Assembly (NCBI RefSeq): GCF_029227915.1
Contig: NC_079883.1
Location: forward strand, 248,001-312,000
DNA length: 64,000 nucleotides
DNA from: Hydractinia symbiolongicarpus
Lineage: Eukaryota > Cnidaria > Hydrozoa > Anthoathecata > Hydractiniidae
Reading direction: 5' to 3'
How positions within the stretch are numbered: position 1 is the stretch's first letter; each line of letters opens with the position of its first letter. Under the pieces are notes generated by a model that was given only the letters and a program-made list of their open reading frames with translations, did not search any database and was not told the DNA's origin. Below are positions 1 through 10,660 of this stretch, one piece after another. A program made the position numbers and the translations under genes.

Positions 1-191
1 GGATTTACGGGAAATCGCGGGTTTTCGTTTGCCGGCGATTAAACTTCTTTTATTTAGTGTCTCACCAAAAATGAAAACATTTTTGAAAACTGCAAGTCTC
101 ATCCGTTTTAGTGGTGAAAAGATAATTTGAAAAATCGTTCTGGAAATGAGTTTACTCACAGGATACTTTCTTTGTATATACTCGATTATAC

Positions 192-224
192 GGGCCAAGC
201 ACGGGATTTACGGGAAATCGCGGG
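192..224 (+). other. GC-rich module with four GGG runs, representative copy
   Basis: GGG runs lie at 192-194, 203-205, 212-214 and 222-224, with loops of 8, 6 and 7 nt, each run preceded by C (CGGG). One loop exceeds the usual 1-7 nt limit, so this is a relaxed G-quadruplex candidate on the + strand. It recurs about once per monomer. Variants carrying ACAGG in place of ACGGG lose a run, so not all units keep all four. The 9-11 bp spacing of CGGG would also put the runs on one face of the helix, which is an alternative explanation (protein binding or nucleosome positioning). Confidence 0.55.
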
Positions 225-263
225 TTTTCGTTTGCCGGCGATTAAACTTCTTTTATTCAGCGT

Positions 264-466
264 CTCATCAAAAATGAAAACATTTTTGAAAACTGCAAGT
301 CTCGTGCGTTTTAGTGGTGAAAAGATAATATAAAAAATCGTTCTGGAAATGAGTTTACTCACAGGATACTTTCTTTGTATATACTCGACTATACGGGCCA
401 AGCACAGGATTTACGGGAAATCGCAGGTTTTCGTTTGCCGGCGATTAAACTTCTTTTATTCTGCGT
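264..466 (+). repeat. Representative satellite monomer (203 bp)
   Basis: One complete unit, phased to begin at CTCATCAAAAATG. Reading along it: the AT-rich dyad (unit positions about 5-26), ACAAGTCTCATGCG (about 32-45), TTTTAGTGGTGAAAA (about 46-60), the A/T tract around AATTTAAAAAATCG (about 64-77), GGAAATGAGTTTACTC (about 82-97), the variable segment that defines types I to III (about 98-142), the GC-rich module with four GGG runs (about 131-164), TTTTCGTTTGCCGGCG (about 165-180) and ATTAAACTTCTTTTATTC (about 181-198). A hand count of the consensus gives 76 G+C in 203 (37%), with 31 of 50 in unit positions 131-180. The chosen phase is arbitrary because the array has no natural start. Confidence 0.95.
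268..289. other. Conserved 22-bp dyad (hairpin/cruciform candidate), representative copy
   Basis: The 9-bp arms TCAAAAATG (268-276) and CATTTTTGA (281-289) are exact reverse complements separated by AAAA. The motif is present in nearly every monomer of the window. Exceptions include a first-arm change near 65 (ACCAAAAATG), copies reading CAAAAATAAAA between about 39 and 52 kb, and the deletion at 61.66 kb. The four-base spacer is a plausible hairpin loop. The stem is AT-rich, so it would be stable only as extruded DNA under supercoiling or as single-stranded DNA or RNA. Short dyads of this kind are known in centromeric satellites. Whether it matters here is inference. Confidence 0.8.
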
Positions 467-1601
467 CTCATCAAAAATGAAAACATTTTTGAAAACTGCA
501 AGTCTCATGCGTTTTAGTGGTGAAAAGATAATTTTAAAAATCGTTCTGGAAATGAGTTTACTCACAGGATACTTTCTTTGTATATACTCGACTATACGGG
601 CCAAGCACAGGATTTACGGGAAATCGCAGGTTTTCGTTTGCCGGCGATTAAACTTCTTTTATTCCGCGTCTCATCAAAAATGAAAACATTTTTGAAAACT
701 ACAAGTCTCATGCGTTTTAGTGGTGAAAAGATAATTTAAAAAATCGTTCTGGAAATGAGTTTACTCACAGGGTACTTTCTTTGTATATACTCGACTATAC
801 GGGCAGAGCGCGGGATTTACGGGAAATCGTAGGTTTTCGTTTGCCGGATATTAAACTTCTTTTATTCAGCGTCTCATCAAAAATGAAAACACTTTTAAAA
901 ACTACAAGTCTTATGCGTTTTAGTGGTGAAAAAATAATTTAAAAAATCGTTCTGGAAATGAGTTTACTCCCTGGGTATTTTCTTTTTATACTTTTGACTA
1001 TACGGGCCGAGTCCGGGATTTACGGGAAATCGCGGGTTTTCGTTTGCCGGATATTAAACTTCTTTTATTCAGCGTCTCATCAAAAATGGAAACACTTTTA
1101 AAAACTGCAAGTCTCATGCGTTTTAGTGGTGAAAAGATAATTTAAAAAATCGTTCTGAAAATGAGTTTACTCACAGGATACTTTCTTTGTATATACTCGA
1201 TTATACAGGCCAAGCACGGGATTTACGGGAAACCGCGGGTTTTCGTTTGCCGGCGATTAAACTTCTTTTATTCAGCGTCTCATCAAAAATGAAAACATTT
1301 TTGAAAACTACAAGTCTCATGCGTTTTAGTGGTGAAAAGATAATTTAAAAAATCGTTCTGGAAATGAGTTTACTCACAGGGTACTTTCTTTGTATATACT
1401 CGACTATACTGGCCAAGCACGGGATTTACGGGAAATCGCGGGTTTTCGTTTGCCGGAGATTAAACTTCTTTTATTCAGCGTCTCATCAAAAATGAAAACA
1501 TTTTTGAAAAACTACAAGTCTTATGCATTTTAGTGGTGAAAAAGTAATTTAAAAAAGCGTTCGGGAAATGAGTTTACTCACAGGGTACTTTCTTTGTATA
1601 C

Positions 1602-1617
1602 ATTCGACTATACGGGC
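1602..1617 (+). other. CENP-B-box-like near miss in a type III monomer
   Basis: TTCG (1603-1606) is followed by ACTATA and then CGGG (1613-1616). The mammalian CENP-B box core is TTCG-N4-A-N2-CGGG, with seven bases between the two halves. Here there are six. The arrangement exists only in type III monomers (GTATACATTCGAC); type I has CTCG and type II has TTTG at the same place. It does not satisfy the known consensus, so it is recorded as a resemblance and not as a binding site. Confidence 0.25.
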
Positions 1618-1949
1618 CGAATCCGGGATTTACGGGAAATCGCGGGTTTTCGTTTGCCGGCAATTAAACATCATTTATTCAGCGTCTCATCAAAAATGAA
1701 AACATTTTTGAAAACTACGAGTCTCATGCGTTTTAGTGGTGAAAAAATAATTTAAAAAATCGTTCGGGAAATGAGTTTACTCCCTGGGTATTTTCTTTGT
1801 ATACTTTTGACTATACGGGCCGAGACCGGGATTTACGGGAAATCGCGGGTTTTCGTTTGCCGGCGATTAAACTTCTTTTATTCCGCGTCTCATCAAAAAT
1901 GAAAACATTTTTGAAGACTACAAGTCTCATGCGTTTTAGTGGTGAAAAG

Positions 1950-4900
1950 ATAATTTAAAAAATCGTTCTGGAAATGAGTTTACTCACAGGGTACTTTCTT
2001 TGTATATACTCGACTATACGGGCCAAGCACGGGATTTACGGGAAATGGCGGGTTTTCGTTTGCCGGCGATTAAACTTCTTTCATTCAGCGTCTCATCAAA
2101 AATGAAAACATTTTTGAAAACTACAAGTCTCATGCGTTTTAGTGGTGAAAAAATAATTTAAAAAATCGTTCGGGAAATGAATTTACTCACAGGGTACTTT
2201 CTTTGTATACATTCGACTATACGGGCCAAGCCCTGGATTTACGGGAAATCGCGGGTTTTCGTTTGCCGGCGATTAAACTTCTTTTATTTCGCGTCTCATC
2301 AAAAATGAAAACATTTTTGAAAACTACAAGTCTCATGCGTTTTAGTGGTGAAAAGATAATATAAAAAATCGTTCTGGAAAGGACTTTACTCACAGGGTAC
2401 TTTCTTTGTATATACTCGACTATACGAGCCAAGCACGGGATTTACGGGAAATGGCGGGTTTTCGTTTGCCGGCGATTAAACTTCTTTCATTCAGCGTCTC
2501 ATCAAAAATGAAAACATTTTTGAAAACTACTAGTCTCATGCGTTTTAGTGGTGAAAAAATAATTTAAAAAATCGTTCGGGAAATGAGTTTACTCACAGGG
2601 TACTTTTTTTGTATACATTCGAATATACGGGCCAAGCCCGGGATTTACGGGAAATCGCGGGTTTTCGTTTGCCGGCGATTAAACTTCTTTTATTTCGCGT
2701 CTCATCAAAAATGAAAACATTTTTGAAAACTACAAGTCTCATGCGTTTTAGTGGTGAAAAGACAATATAAAAAATCGTTCTGGAAAGGACTTTACTCACA
2801 GGGTACTTTCTTTGTATATACTCGACTATACGAGCCAAGCACGGGATTTACGGGAAATTGCGGGTTTTCGTTTGCCGGCGATTAAACTTCTTTTATTCAG
2901 CGTCTCATCAAAAATGAAAACATTTTTGAAAACTACAAGTCTCATGCGTTTTAGGGGTGAGAAAATAATTTAAAAAATCGTTCTGGAAATGAGTTTACTA
3001 CCTGGGTATTTTCTTTGTATACTTTTGACTATACGGGCCGAGTCCGGGATTTACGGGAAATCCCGGGTTTTCGTTTGCCGGCGATTAAACTTCTCTTATT
3101 CAGCGTCTCATCAAAAATGAAAACATTTTTGAAAACTACAAGTCTCTTGCGTTTTAGTGGTGAAAAAATAATTTAAAAAATCGTTCGGGAAATGAGTTTA
3201 CTCACAGGGTACTTTCTTTGTATTCATTCGACTATACGGGCCAAGCCCGAATTTACAGGAAATCGCGGGTTTTCGTTTGCCGGCGATTAAACTTCTTTTA
3301 TTCAGCGTCTCATCCAAAATGAAAACATTTTTGAAAACTACAAGTCTCATGCGTTTTAGTGGTGAAAAAATAATTTAAAAAATCGTTCGGGAAATGAATT
3401 TACTCACAGGGTACTTTCTTTGTATACATTCGACTATACGGGCCAAGCCCTGGATTTACGGGAAATCGCGGGTTTTCGTTTGCCGGCGATTAAACTTCTT
3501 TTATTTCGCGTCTCATCAAAAGTGAAAACATTTTTAAAAACTACAAGTCTCATGCGTTTTAGTGGTGAAAAGATAATATAAAAAATCGTTCTGGAAAGGA
3601 CTTTACTCACAGGGTACTTTCTTTGTATATACTCGACTATACGAGCCAAGCACGGGATTTACGGGAAATTGCGGGTTTTCGTTTGCCGGCGATTAAACTT
3701 CTTTTATTCAGCGGCTCATCAAAAATGAAATCATTTTTGAAAACTACAAGTCTCATGCGTTTTAGTGGTGAGAAAATAATTTAAAAAATCGTTCTGGAAA
3801 TGAGTTTACTACCTGGGTATTTTCTTTGTATACATTCGACTATACGGGCCAAGCCCTGGATTTACGGGAAATCGCGGGTTTTCGTTTGCCGGCGATTAAA
3901 CTTCTTTTATTTCGCGTCTCATCAAAAATGAAAACATTTTTGAAAACTACAAGTCTCATGCGTTTTAGTGGTGAAAAGATAATATAAAAAATCGTTCTGG
4001 AAAGGACTTTACTCACAGGGTACTTTCTTTGTATATACTCGACTATACGAGCCAAGCACGGGATTTACGGGAAATGGCGGGTTTTCGTTTGCCGGCGATT
4101 AAACTTCTTTCATTCAGCGTCTCATCAAAAATGAAAACATTTTTGAAAACTACAAGTCTCATGCGTTTTAGTGGTGAAAAAATAATTTAAAAAATCGTTC
4201 GGGAAATGAGTTTACTCACAGGGTACTTTTTTGTATACATTCGGCGATTAAACTTCTTTTATTCAGCGTCTCATCAAAAATGAAAACATTTTTGAAAACT
4301 ACAAGTCTCGTGCGTTTTAGTGGTGAAAAATAATTTAAAATATCGTTCGGGAAATGAGTTTACTCCCTGGGCATTTTCTTTGTATACTTTTGACTATACG
4401 GGCCAAGCACGGGATTTACGGGAAATTGCAGGTTTTCGTTTGCCGGCGATTAAACTTCTTTTATTTCGCGTCTCATCAAAAATGAAAACATTTTTGAAAA
4501 CTACAAGTCTCATGCGTTTTAGTGGTGAAAAGATAATATAAAAAATCGTTCTGGAAAGGACTTTACTCACAGGGTACTTTCTTTGTATATACTCGACTAT
4601 ACGAGCCAAGCACGGGATTTACGGGAAATTGCGGGTTTTCGTTTGCCGGCGATTAAACTTCTTTTATTCAGCGGCTCATCAAAAATGAAAACATTTTTGA
4701 AAACTACAAGTCTCATGCGTTTTAGTGGTGAGAAAATAATTTAAAAAATCGTTCTGGAAATGAGTTTACTACGTGGGTATTTTCTTTGTATACTTTTGAC
4801 TATACGGGCCGAGTCCGGGATTTACGGGAAATCCCGGGTTTTCGTTTGCCGGCGATTAAACTTCTTTTATTCAGCGTCACATCAAAAATGAAAACATTTT

Positions 4901-5230
4901 TAAAAACTACAAGTCTCTTGCGTTTTAGTGGTGAAAAAATAATTTAAAAAATCGTTCGGGAAATGAGTTTACTCACAGGGTACTTTCTTTGTATACATTC
5001 GACTATACGGGCCAAGCCCGGAATTTACAGGAAATCGCGGGTTTTCGTTTGCCGGCGATTAAACTTCTTTTATTCAGCGTCTCATCAAAAATGAAAACAT
5101 TTTTGAAAACTACAAGTCTCTTGCGTTTTAGTGGTGAGAAAATAATTTAAAAAATCGTTCGGGAAATGAGTTTACTCCCTGGGTACTTTCTTTGTATACT
5201 TTTGACTATACGGGCCGAGTCCGGGATTTA
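1950..5230 (+). repeat. Mixed-type monomers with the GGAAAGGACTTTACTC variant
   Basis: This region carries five monomers with the variant GATAATATAAAA followed by GGAAAGGACTTTACTC (about 2.38, 2.78, 3.60, 4.01 and 4.56 kb), spaced by 2 or 4 monomers except where the deletion at 4,243 intervenes. They alternate with type II and type III units, including monomers with AAATGGCGGG and CATTCAGCG. The pattern fits short-range reshuffling of two- to six-monomer units more than one clean higher-order repeat. The same variant is then absent until about 27.5 kb. Confidence 0.7.
4234..4254 (+). other. Internal deletion junction removing the GC-rich module
   Basis: The sequence passes directly from GTATACATTCG to GCGATTAAAC at 4,243/4,244. 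Compared with a normal type III monomer, about 53 bp is missing, and this is almost exactly the GC-rich four-GGG module. The two parent sites share only CG at the breakpoint, so microhomology or end joining is more likely than homologous recombination. It explains why landmark spacing across this point is 554 instead of 609 bp, the last two bases coming from 1-bp losses in flanking A and T runs. Confidence 0.9.
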
Positions 5231-5829
5231 CGGGAAATCGCGGGTTTTCGTTTGCCGGCGATTAAACATCTTTTATTCAGCGTCTCATCAAAAATGAAAA
5301 CATTTTTGAAAACTACAAGTGTCATGCGTTTCAGTGGTGAAAAGATAATTTAAAAAATCGTTCTGGAAATGAGTTTACTCCCTGGGTATTTTCTTTTTAT
5401 ACTTTTGACTATACGGGCCGAGTCTGGGATTTACGGGAATTCGCGGGTTTTCGTTTGCCGGCGATTAAACTTCTTCTATTCAGCGTGTCATCAAAAATAA
5501 AAACATTTTTGAAAACTACAAGTCCCATGCGTTTTAGTGGTGAAAAGATAATTTAAAAAATCGTTTTGGAAATGAGTTTACTCACAGGATACTTTCTTTA
5601 TATATACTCGACTATACGGGCCAAGCACGGGATTTACGGGAAATCGCGGGTTTTCGTTTGCCGGCGATTAAACTTCTTTTATTCAGCGTCTCATCAAAAA
5701 TGAAAACATTTTTGAAAACTACAAGTCTCGTGCGTTTTAGTGGTGAAAAATAATTTAAAATATCGTTCGGGAAATGAGTTTACTCCCTGGGCATTTTCTT
5801 TGTATACTTTTGACTATACGGGCCAAGCA

Positions 5830-7160
5830 CGGGATTTACGGGAAATCGCGGGTTTTCGTTTGCCGGCGATTAAACTTCTTTTATTTAGTGTCTCATCAAA
5901 AATGAAAACATTTTTGAAAACTGCAAGTCTCATGCGTTTTAGTGGTGAAAAGATAATATAAAAAATCGTTCTAGAAATGAGTTTACTCACAGGATACTTT
6001 CTTTGTATATACTCGACTATACGGGCCAAGCACAGGATTTACGGGAAGTCGCAGGTTTTCGTTTGCCGGCGATTAAACTTCTTTTATTCTGCGTCTCATC
6101 AAAAATGAAAACATTTTTGAAAACTGCAAGTCTCATGCGTTTTAGTGGTGAAAAGATAATTTAAAAAATCGTTCTGGAAATGAGTTTACTCACAGGATAC
6201 TTTCTTTGTATATACTCGACTATACGGGCCAAGCACAGGATTTACGGGAAATCGCAGGTTTTCGTTTGCCGGCGATTAAACTTCTTTTATTCCGCGTCTC
6301 ATCAAAAATGAAAACATTTTTGAAAACTACAAGTCTCATGCGTTTTAGTGGTGAAAAGATAATTTAAAAAATCGTTCTGGAAATGAGTTTACTCACAGGG
6401 TACTTTCTTTGTATATACTCGACTATACGGGCCAAGCACGGGATTTACGGGAAATCGCGGGTTTTCGTTTGCCGGATATTAAACTTCTTTTATTCAGCGT
6501 CTCATCAAAAATGAAAACACTTTTAAAAACTACAAGTCTTATGCGTTTTAGTGGTGAAAAAATAATTTAAAAAATCGTTCTGGAAATGAGTTTACTCCCT
6601 GGGTATTTTCTTTTTATACTTTTGACTATACGGGCCGAGTCCGGGATTTACGGGAAATCGCGGGTTTTCGTTTGCCGGATATTAAACTTCTTTTATTCAG
6701 CGTCTCATCAAAAATGGAAACACTTTTAAAAACTGCAAGTCTCATGCGTTTTAGTGGTGAAAAAATAATTTAAAAAATCGTTCTGGAAATGAGTTTACTC
6801 CCTGGGTATTTTCTTTTTATACTTTTGACTATACGGGCCGAGTCCGGGATTTACGGGAAATCGCGGGTTTTCGTTTGCCGGATATTAAACTTCTTTTATT
6901 CAGCGTCTCATCAAAAATGGAAACACTTTTAAAAACTGCAAGTCTCATGCGTTTTAGTGGTGAAAAGATAATTTAAAAAATCGTTCTGAAAATGAGTTTA
7001 CTCACAGGATACTTTCTTTGTATATACTCGATTATACGGGCCAAGCACGGGATTTACGGGAAACCGCGGGTTTTCGTTTGCCGGCGATTAAACTTCTTTT
7101 ATTCAGCGTCTCATCAAAAATGAAAACATTTTTGAAATTTGCAAGTCTCATGCGTTTTAG
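5830..7160 (+). repeat. Second copy of the 1-1.3 kb block
   Basis: This block repeats the order of variant monomers seen at the start of the window: TTTAGTGTCTC, then CTGCGTCTC, then CCGCGTCTC with ACAGGATTTACGGGAAATCGC, then two GGATATTAAAC monomers with ATGGAAACACTTTTAAAA, then AAACCGCGGG. One GGATATTAAAC unit (about 6.78-6.98 kb) is duplicated relative to the first block. It is preceded by a 7-mer echo: the rare GTGAAAAATAATTTAAAATATC monomer near 4,322 recurs near 5,742 (offset 1,420). Confidence 0.75.
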
Positions 7161-8630
7161 TGGTGAAAAGATAATTTAAAAAATCGTTCTGGAAATGTGT
7201 TTACTCACAGGATACTTTCTTTGTATATACTCGACTATACGGGCCAAGCACAGGATTTACGGGAAATCGCAGGTTTTCGTTTGCCGGCAATTAAACATCT
7301 TTTATACGGCGTCTCATCAAAAATGAAAACATTTTTGAAAACTACAAGTCTCATGCGTTTTAGTGGTGAAAAAATAATTTAAAAAATCGTTCTGGAAATG
7401 AGTTTACTCCCTGGGTTTTTTCTTTGTATACATTTGACTATACGGGCCGATTTCGGGATTCACGGGAATTCGCGGGTTTTCGTTTGCGGACGATTAAATT
7501 TCTTTTATTCCGCGTCTCATCAAAAATGAAAACATTTTTGAAAACTACAAGTCTCATGCGTTTTAGTGGTGAAAAGATAATTTAAAAAATCGTTCTGAAA
7601 ATGAGTTTACTCACAGGATACTTTCTTTGTATATACTCGATTATACGGGCCAAGCACGGAATTTACGGGAAACCGCGGGATTTCGTTTGCCGGCGATTAA
7701 ACTTCTTTTATTCAGCGTCTCATCAAAAATGAAAACATTTTTGAAAACTGCAAGTCTCATGCGTTTTAGTGGTGAAGAGATAATTTAAAAAATCGTTCTG
7801 GAAATGAGTTTACTCACAGGATACTTTCTTTGTATATACTCGACTATACGGGCCAAGCACAGGATTTACGGGAAATCGCAGGTTTTCGTTTGCCGGCGAT
7901 TAAACTTCTTTTATTCCGCGTCTCATCAAAAATGAAAACATTTTTGAAAACTACAAGTCTCATGCGTTTTAGTGGTGAAAAGATAATTTAAAAAATCGTT
8001 CTGGAAATGAGTTTACTCACAGGGTACTTTCTTTGTATATACTCGACTATACTGGCCAAGCACGGGATTTACGGGAAATCGCGGGTTTTCGTTTGCCGGA
8101 GATTAAACTTCTTTTATTCAGCGTCTCATCAAAAATGAAAACATTTTTAAAAACTACAAGTCTTATGCGTTTTAGTGGTGAAAATGTAATTTAAAAAAGC
8201 GTTCGGTAAATGAGTTTACTCACAGGGTACTTTCTTTGTATACATTCGACTATACGAGCCGAATCCGGGATTTACGGGAAATCGCGGGTTTTCGTTTGCC
8301 GGCAATTAAACATCTTTTATACGGCGTCTCATCAAAAATGAAAACATTTTTGAAAACTACAAGTCTCATGCGTTTTAGTGGTGAAAAGATAATTTAAAAA
8401 ATCGTTCTGGAAATGAGTTTACTCCCTGGGTTTTTTCTTTGTATATATTTGACTATACGGGCCGATTTTGGGATTCACGGGAATTCGCGGGTTTTCGTTT
8501 GCCGACGATTAAATTTCTTTTATTCCGCGTCTCATCAAAAATGAAAACATTTTTGAAAACTACAAGTCTCATGCGTTTTAGTGGTGAAAAGATAATTTAA
8601 AAAATCGTTCTGAAAATGAGTTTACTCCCT
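6600..8630 (+). repeat. 10-mer higher-order repeat, copy 1
   Basis: Ten monomers repeat in the same order in the following block at offset 2,030 (2,035 for pairs spanning the 5-bp insertion at 8.70 kb). Shared rare markers include GGAAATGTGTTTACTC near 7,193 and 9,228, TTGCGGACGATTAAA near 7,485, GAAGAGATAATT near 7,774, GTAATTTAAAAAAGCG near 8,184 and CCGATTTTGGGATTC at 8,462. The boundary with the next copy is approximate. A private change here is AAATTTGCAAG near 7,137. Confidence 0.85.
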
Positions 8631-10660
8631 GGGTATTTTCTTTTTATACTTTTGACTATACGGGCCGAGTCCGGGATTTACGGGAAATCGCGGGTTTTCG
8701 TTAGGGTTGCCGGATATTAAACTTCTTTTATTCAGCGTCTCATCAAAAATGGAAACACTTTTAAAAACTGCAAGTCTCATGCGTTTTAGTGGTGAAAAAA
8801 TAATTTAAAAAATCGTTCTGGAAATGAGTTTACTCCCTGGGTATTTTCTTTTTATACTTTTGACTATACGGGCCGAGTCCGGGATTTACGGGAAATCGCG
8901 GGTTTTCGTTTGCCGGATATTAAACTTCTTTTATTCAGCGTCTCATCAAAAATGGAAACACTTTTAAAAACTGCAAGTCTCATGCGTTTTAGTGGTGAAA
9001 AGATAATTTAAAAAATCGTTCTGAAAATGAGTTTACTCACAGGATACTTTCTTTGTATATACTCGATTATACGGGCCAAGCACGGGATTTACGGGAAACC
9101 GCGGGTTTTCGTTTGCCGGCGATTAAACTTCTTTTATTCAGCGTCTCATCAAAAATGAAAACATTTTTGAAAACTGCAAGTCTCATGCGTTTTAGTGGTG
9201 AAAAGATAATTTAAAAAATCGTTCTGGAAATGTGTTTACTCACAGGATACTTTCTTTGTATATACTCGACTATACGGGCCAAGCACAGGATTTACGGGAA
9301 ATCGCAGGTTTTCGTTTGCCGGCAATTAAACATCTTTTATACGGCGTCTCATCAAAAATGAAAACATTTTTGAAAACTACAAGTCTCATGCGTTTTAGTG
9401 GTGAAAAAATAATTTAAAAAATCGTTCTGGAAATGAGTTTACTCCCTGGGTTTTTTCTTTGTATACATTTGACTATACGGGCCGATTTCGGGATTCATGT
9501 GAATTCGCGGGTTTTCGTTTGCGGACGATTAAATTTCTTTTATTCCGCGTCTCATCAAAAATGAAAACATTTTTGAAAACTACAAGTCTCATGCGTTTTA
9601 GTGGTGAAAAGATAATTTAAAAAATCGTTCTGAAAATGAGTTTACTCACAGGATACTTTCTTTGTATATACTCGATTATACGGGCCAAGCACGGAATTTA
9701 CGGGAAACCGCGGGATTTCGTTTGCCGGCGATTAAACTTCTTTTATTCAGCGTCTCATCAAAAATGAAAACATTTTTGAAAACTGCAAGTCTCATGCGTT
9801 TTAGTGGTGAAGAGATAATTTAAAAAATCGTTCTGGAAATGAGTTTACTCACAGGATACTTTCTTTGTATATACTCGACTATACGGGCCAAGCACAGGAT
9901 TTACGGGAAATCGCAGGTTTTCGTTTGCCGGCGATTAAACTTCTTTTATTCCGCGTCTCATCAAAAATGAAAACATTTTTGAAAACTACAAGTCTCATGC
10001 GTTTTAGTGGTGAAAAGATAATTTAAAAAATCGTTCTGGAAATGAGTTTACTCACAGGGTACTTTCTTTGTATATACTCGACTATACTGGCCAAGCACGG
10101 GATTTACGGGAAATCGCGGGTTTTCGTTTGCCGGAGATTAAACTTCTTTTATTCAGCGTCTCATCAAAAATGAAAACATTTTTAAAAACTACAAGTCTTA
10201 TGCGTTTTAGTGGTGAAAATGTAATTTAAAAAAGCGTTCGGTAAATGAGTTTACTCACAGGGTACTTTCTTTGTATACATTCGACTATACGAGCCGAATC
10301 CGGGATTTACGGGAAATCGCGGGTTTTCGTTTGCCGGCAATTAAACATCTTTTATACGGCGTCTCATCAAAAATGAAAACATTTTTGAAAACTACAAGTC
10401 TCATGCGTTTTAGTGGTGAAAAGATAATTTAAAAAATCGTTCTGGAAATGAGTTTACTCCCTGGGTTTTTTCTTTGTATATATTTGACTATACGGGCCGA
10501 TTTTGGGATTCACGGGAATTCGCGGGTTTTCGTTTGCCGACGATTAAATTTCTTTTATTCCGCGTCTCATCAAAAATGAAAACATTTTTGAAAACTACAA
10601 GTCTCATGCGTTTTAGTGGTGAAAAGATAATTTAAAAAATCGTTCTGAAAATGAGTTTAC
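8631..10660 (+). repeat. 10-mer higher-order repeat, copy 2
   Basis: This is a near-identical copy of the preceding 10-mer, with the same order of rare variants. It differs by the 5-bp insertion at 8.70 kb, by GATTCATGTGAATTC near 9,492 in place of GATTCACGGGAATTC, and by a few single bases. After about 10,660 the order jumps back five monomers: the AAACCGCGGGATTTCG unit near 9.70 kb reappears near 10.72 kb. This suggests an unfinished third copy or a later five-monomer rearrangement. Confidence 0.85.
8701..8708 (+). other. 5-bp insertion creating TTAGGGTT
   Basis: Where other monomers read TTTTCGTTTGCCGG, this one reads TTTTCGTTAGGGTTGCCGG. The gain is five bases, and the corresponding monomer of copy 1 (about 6.67 kb) lacks it. 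The result happens to contain one telomere-type TTAGGG unit. A single unit is not evidence of telomeric DNA. Confidence 0.9.

Larger units (their letters stand above)
1..1330 (+). repeat. Monomer block repeated at about 5.8-7.1 kb
   Basis: This stretch shares diagnostic variants with the later block. TTTAGTGTCTC is at 53 and again near 5,884. CTGCGTCTC after ACAGGATTTACGGGAAATCGC is near 461 and 6,089 (offset 5,628). The GGATATTAAAC monomers and the AAACCGCGGG monomer near 1,230 reappear near 7,060 (offset 5,831). The offset changes by exactly 203 twice, so single monomers have been gained or lost on each side since the duplication. The block is cut by the window edge. Confidence 0.75.

Noticed and set aside
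113-190. TATA-like promoter elements (GTATATAC, AATTTAAAAAATC)
   Set aside because: AT-rich motifs are present in every monomer and lead to no gene. Satellite transcription is possible but the sequence gives no positive evidence for it.
268-289. Rho-independent terminator
   Set aside because: The hairpin is AT-rich, repeated in every unit, and not downstream of any gene; the window is not bacterial in character.
186-604. Minus-strand 71-codon ORFs beginning MARIVEYIQR, recurring over 20 times in the window
   Set aside because: They are near identical because the monomers are. Each is open only where a unit reads AATATAAAA (or AATTTTAAAA) instead of AATTTAAAA, which would put a stop in frame. 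203 is not a multiple of 3, there is no conserved ribosome or splice context, and no domain is recognisable.
1602-1617. True CENP-B box
   Set aside because: The spacing between TTCG and CGGG is six bases instead of seven and the required central A is out of place. I found no full match on either strand of the consensus monomer.
5437-5442. GAATTC in GGGAATTCGCGGG units as a functional site
   Set aside because: It is a single-base variant of GGGAAATCGCGGG, frequent in type II monomers. Useful as a marker for mapping, but with no sign of function.
8701-8708. Telomere or interstitial telomeric repeat
   Set aside because: Only a single TTAGGG unit, inside an ordinary monomer.
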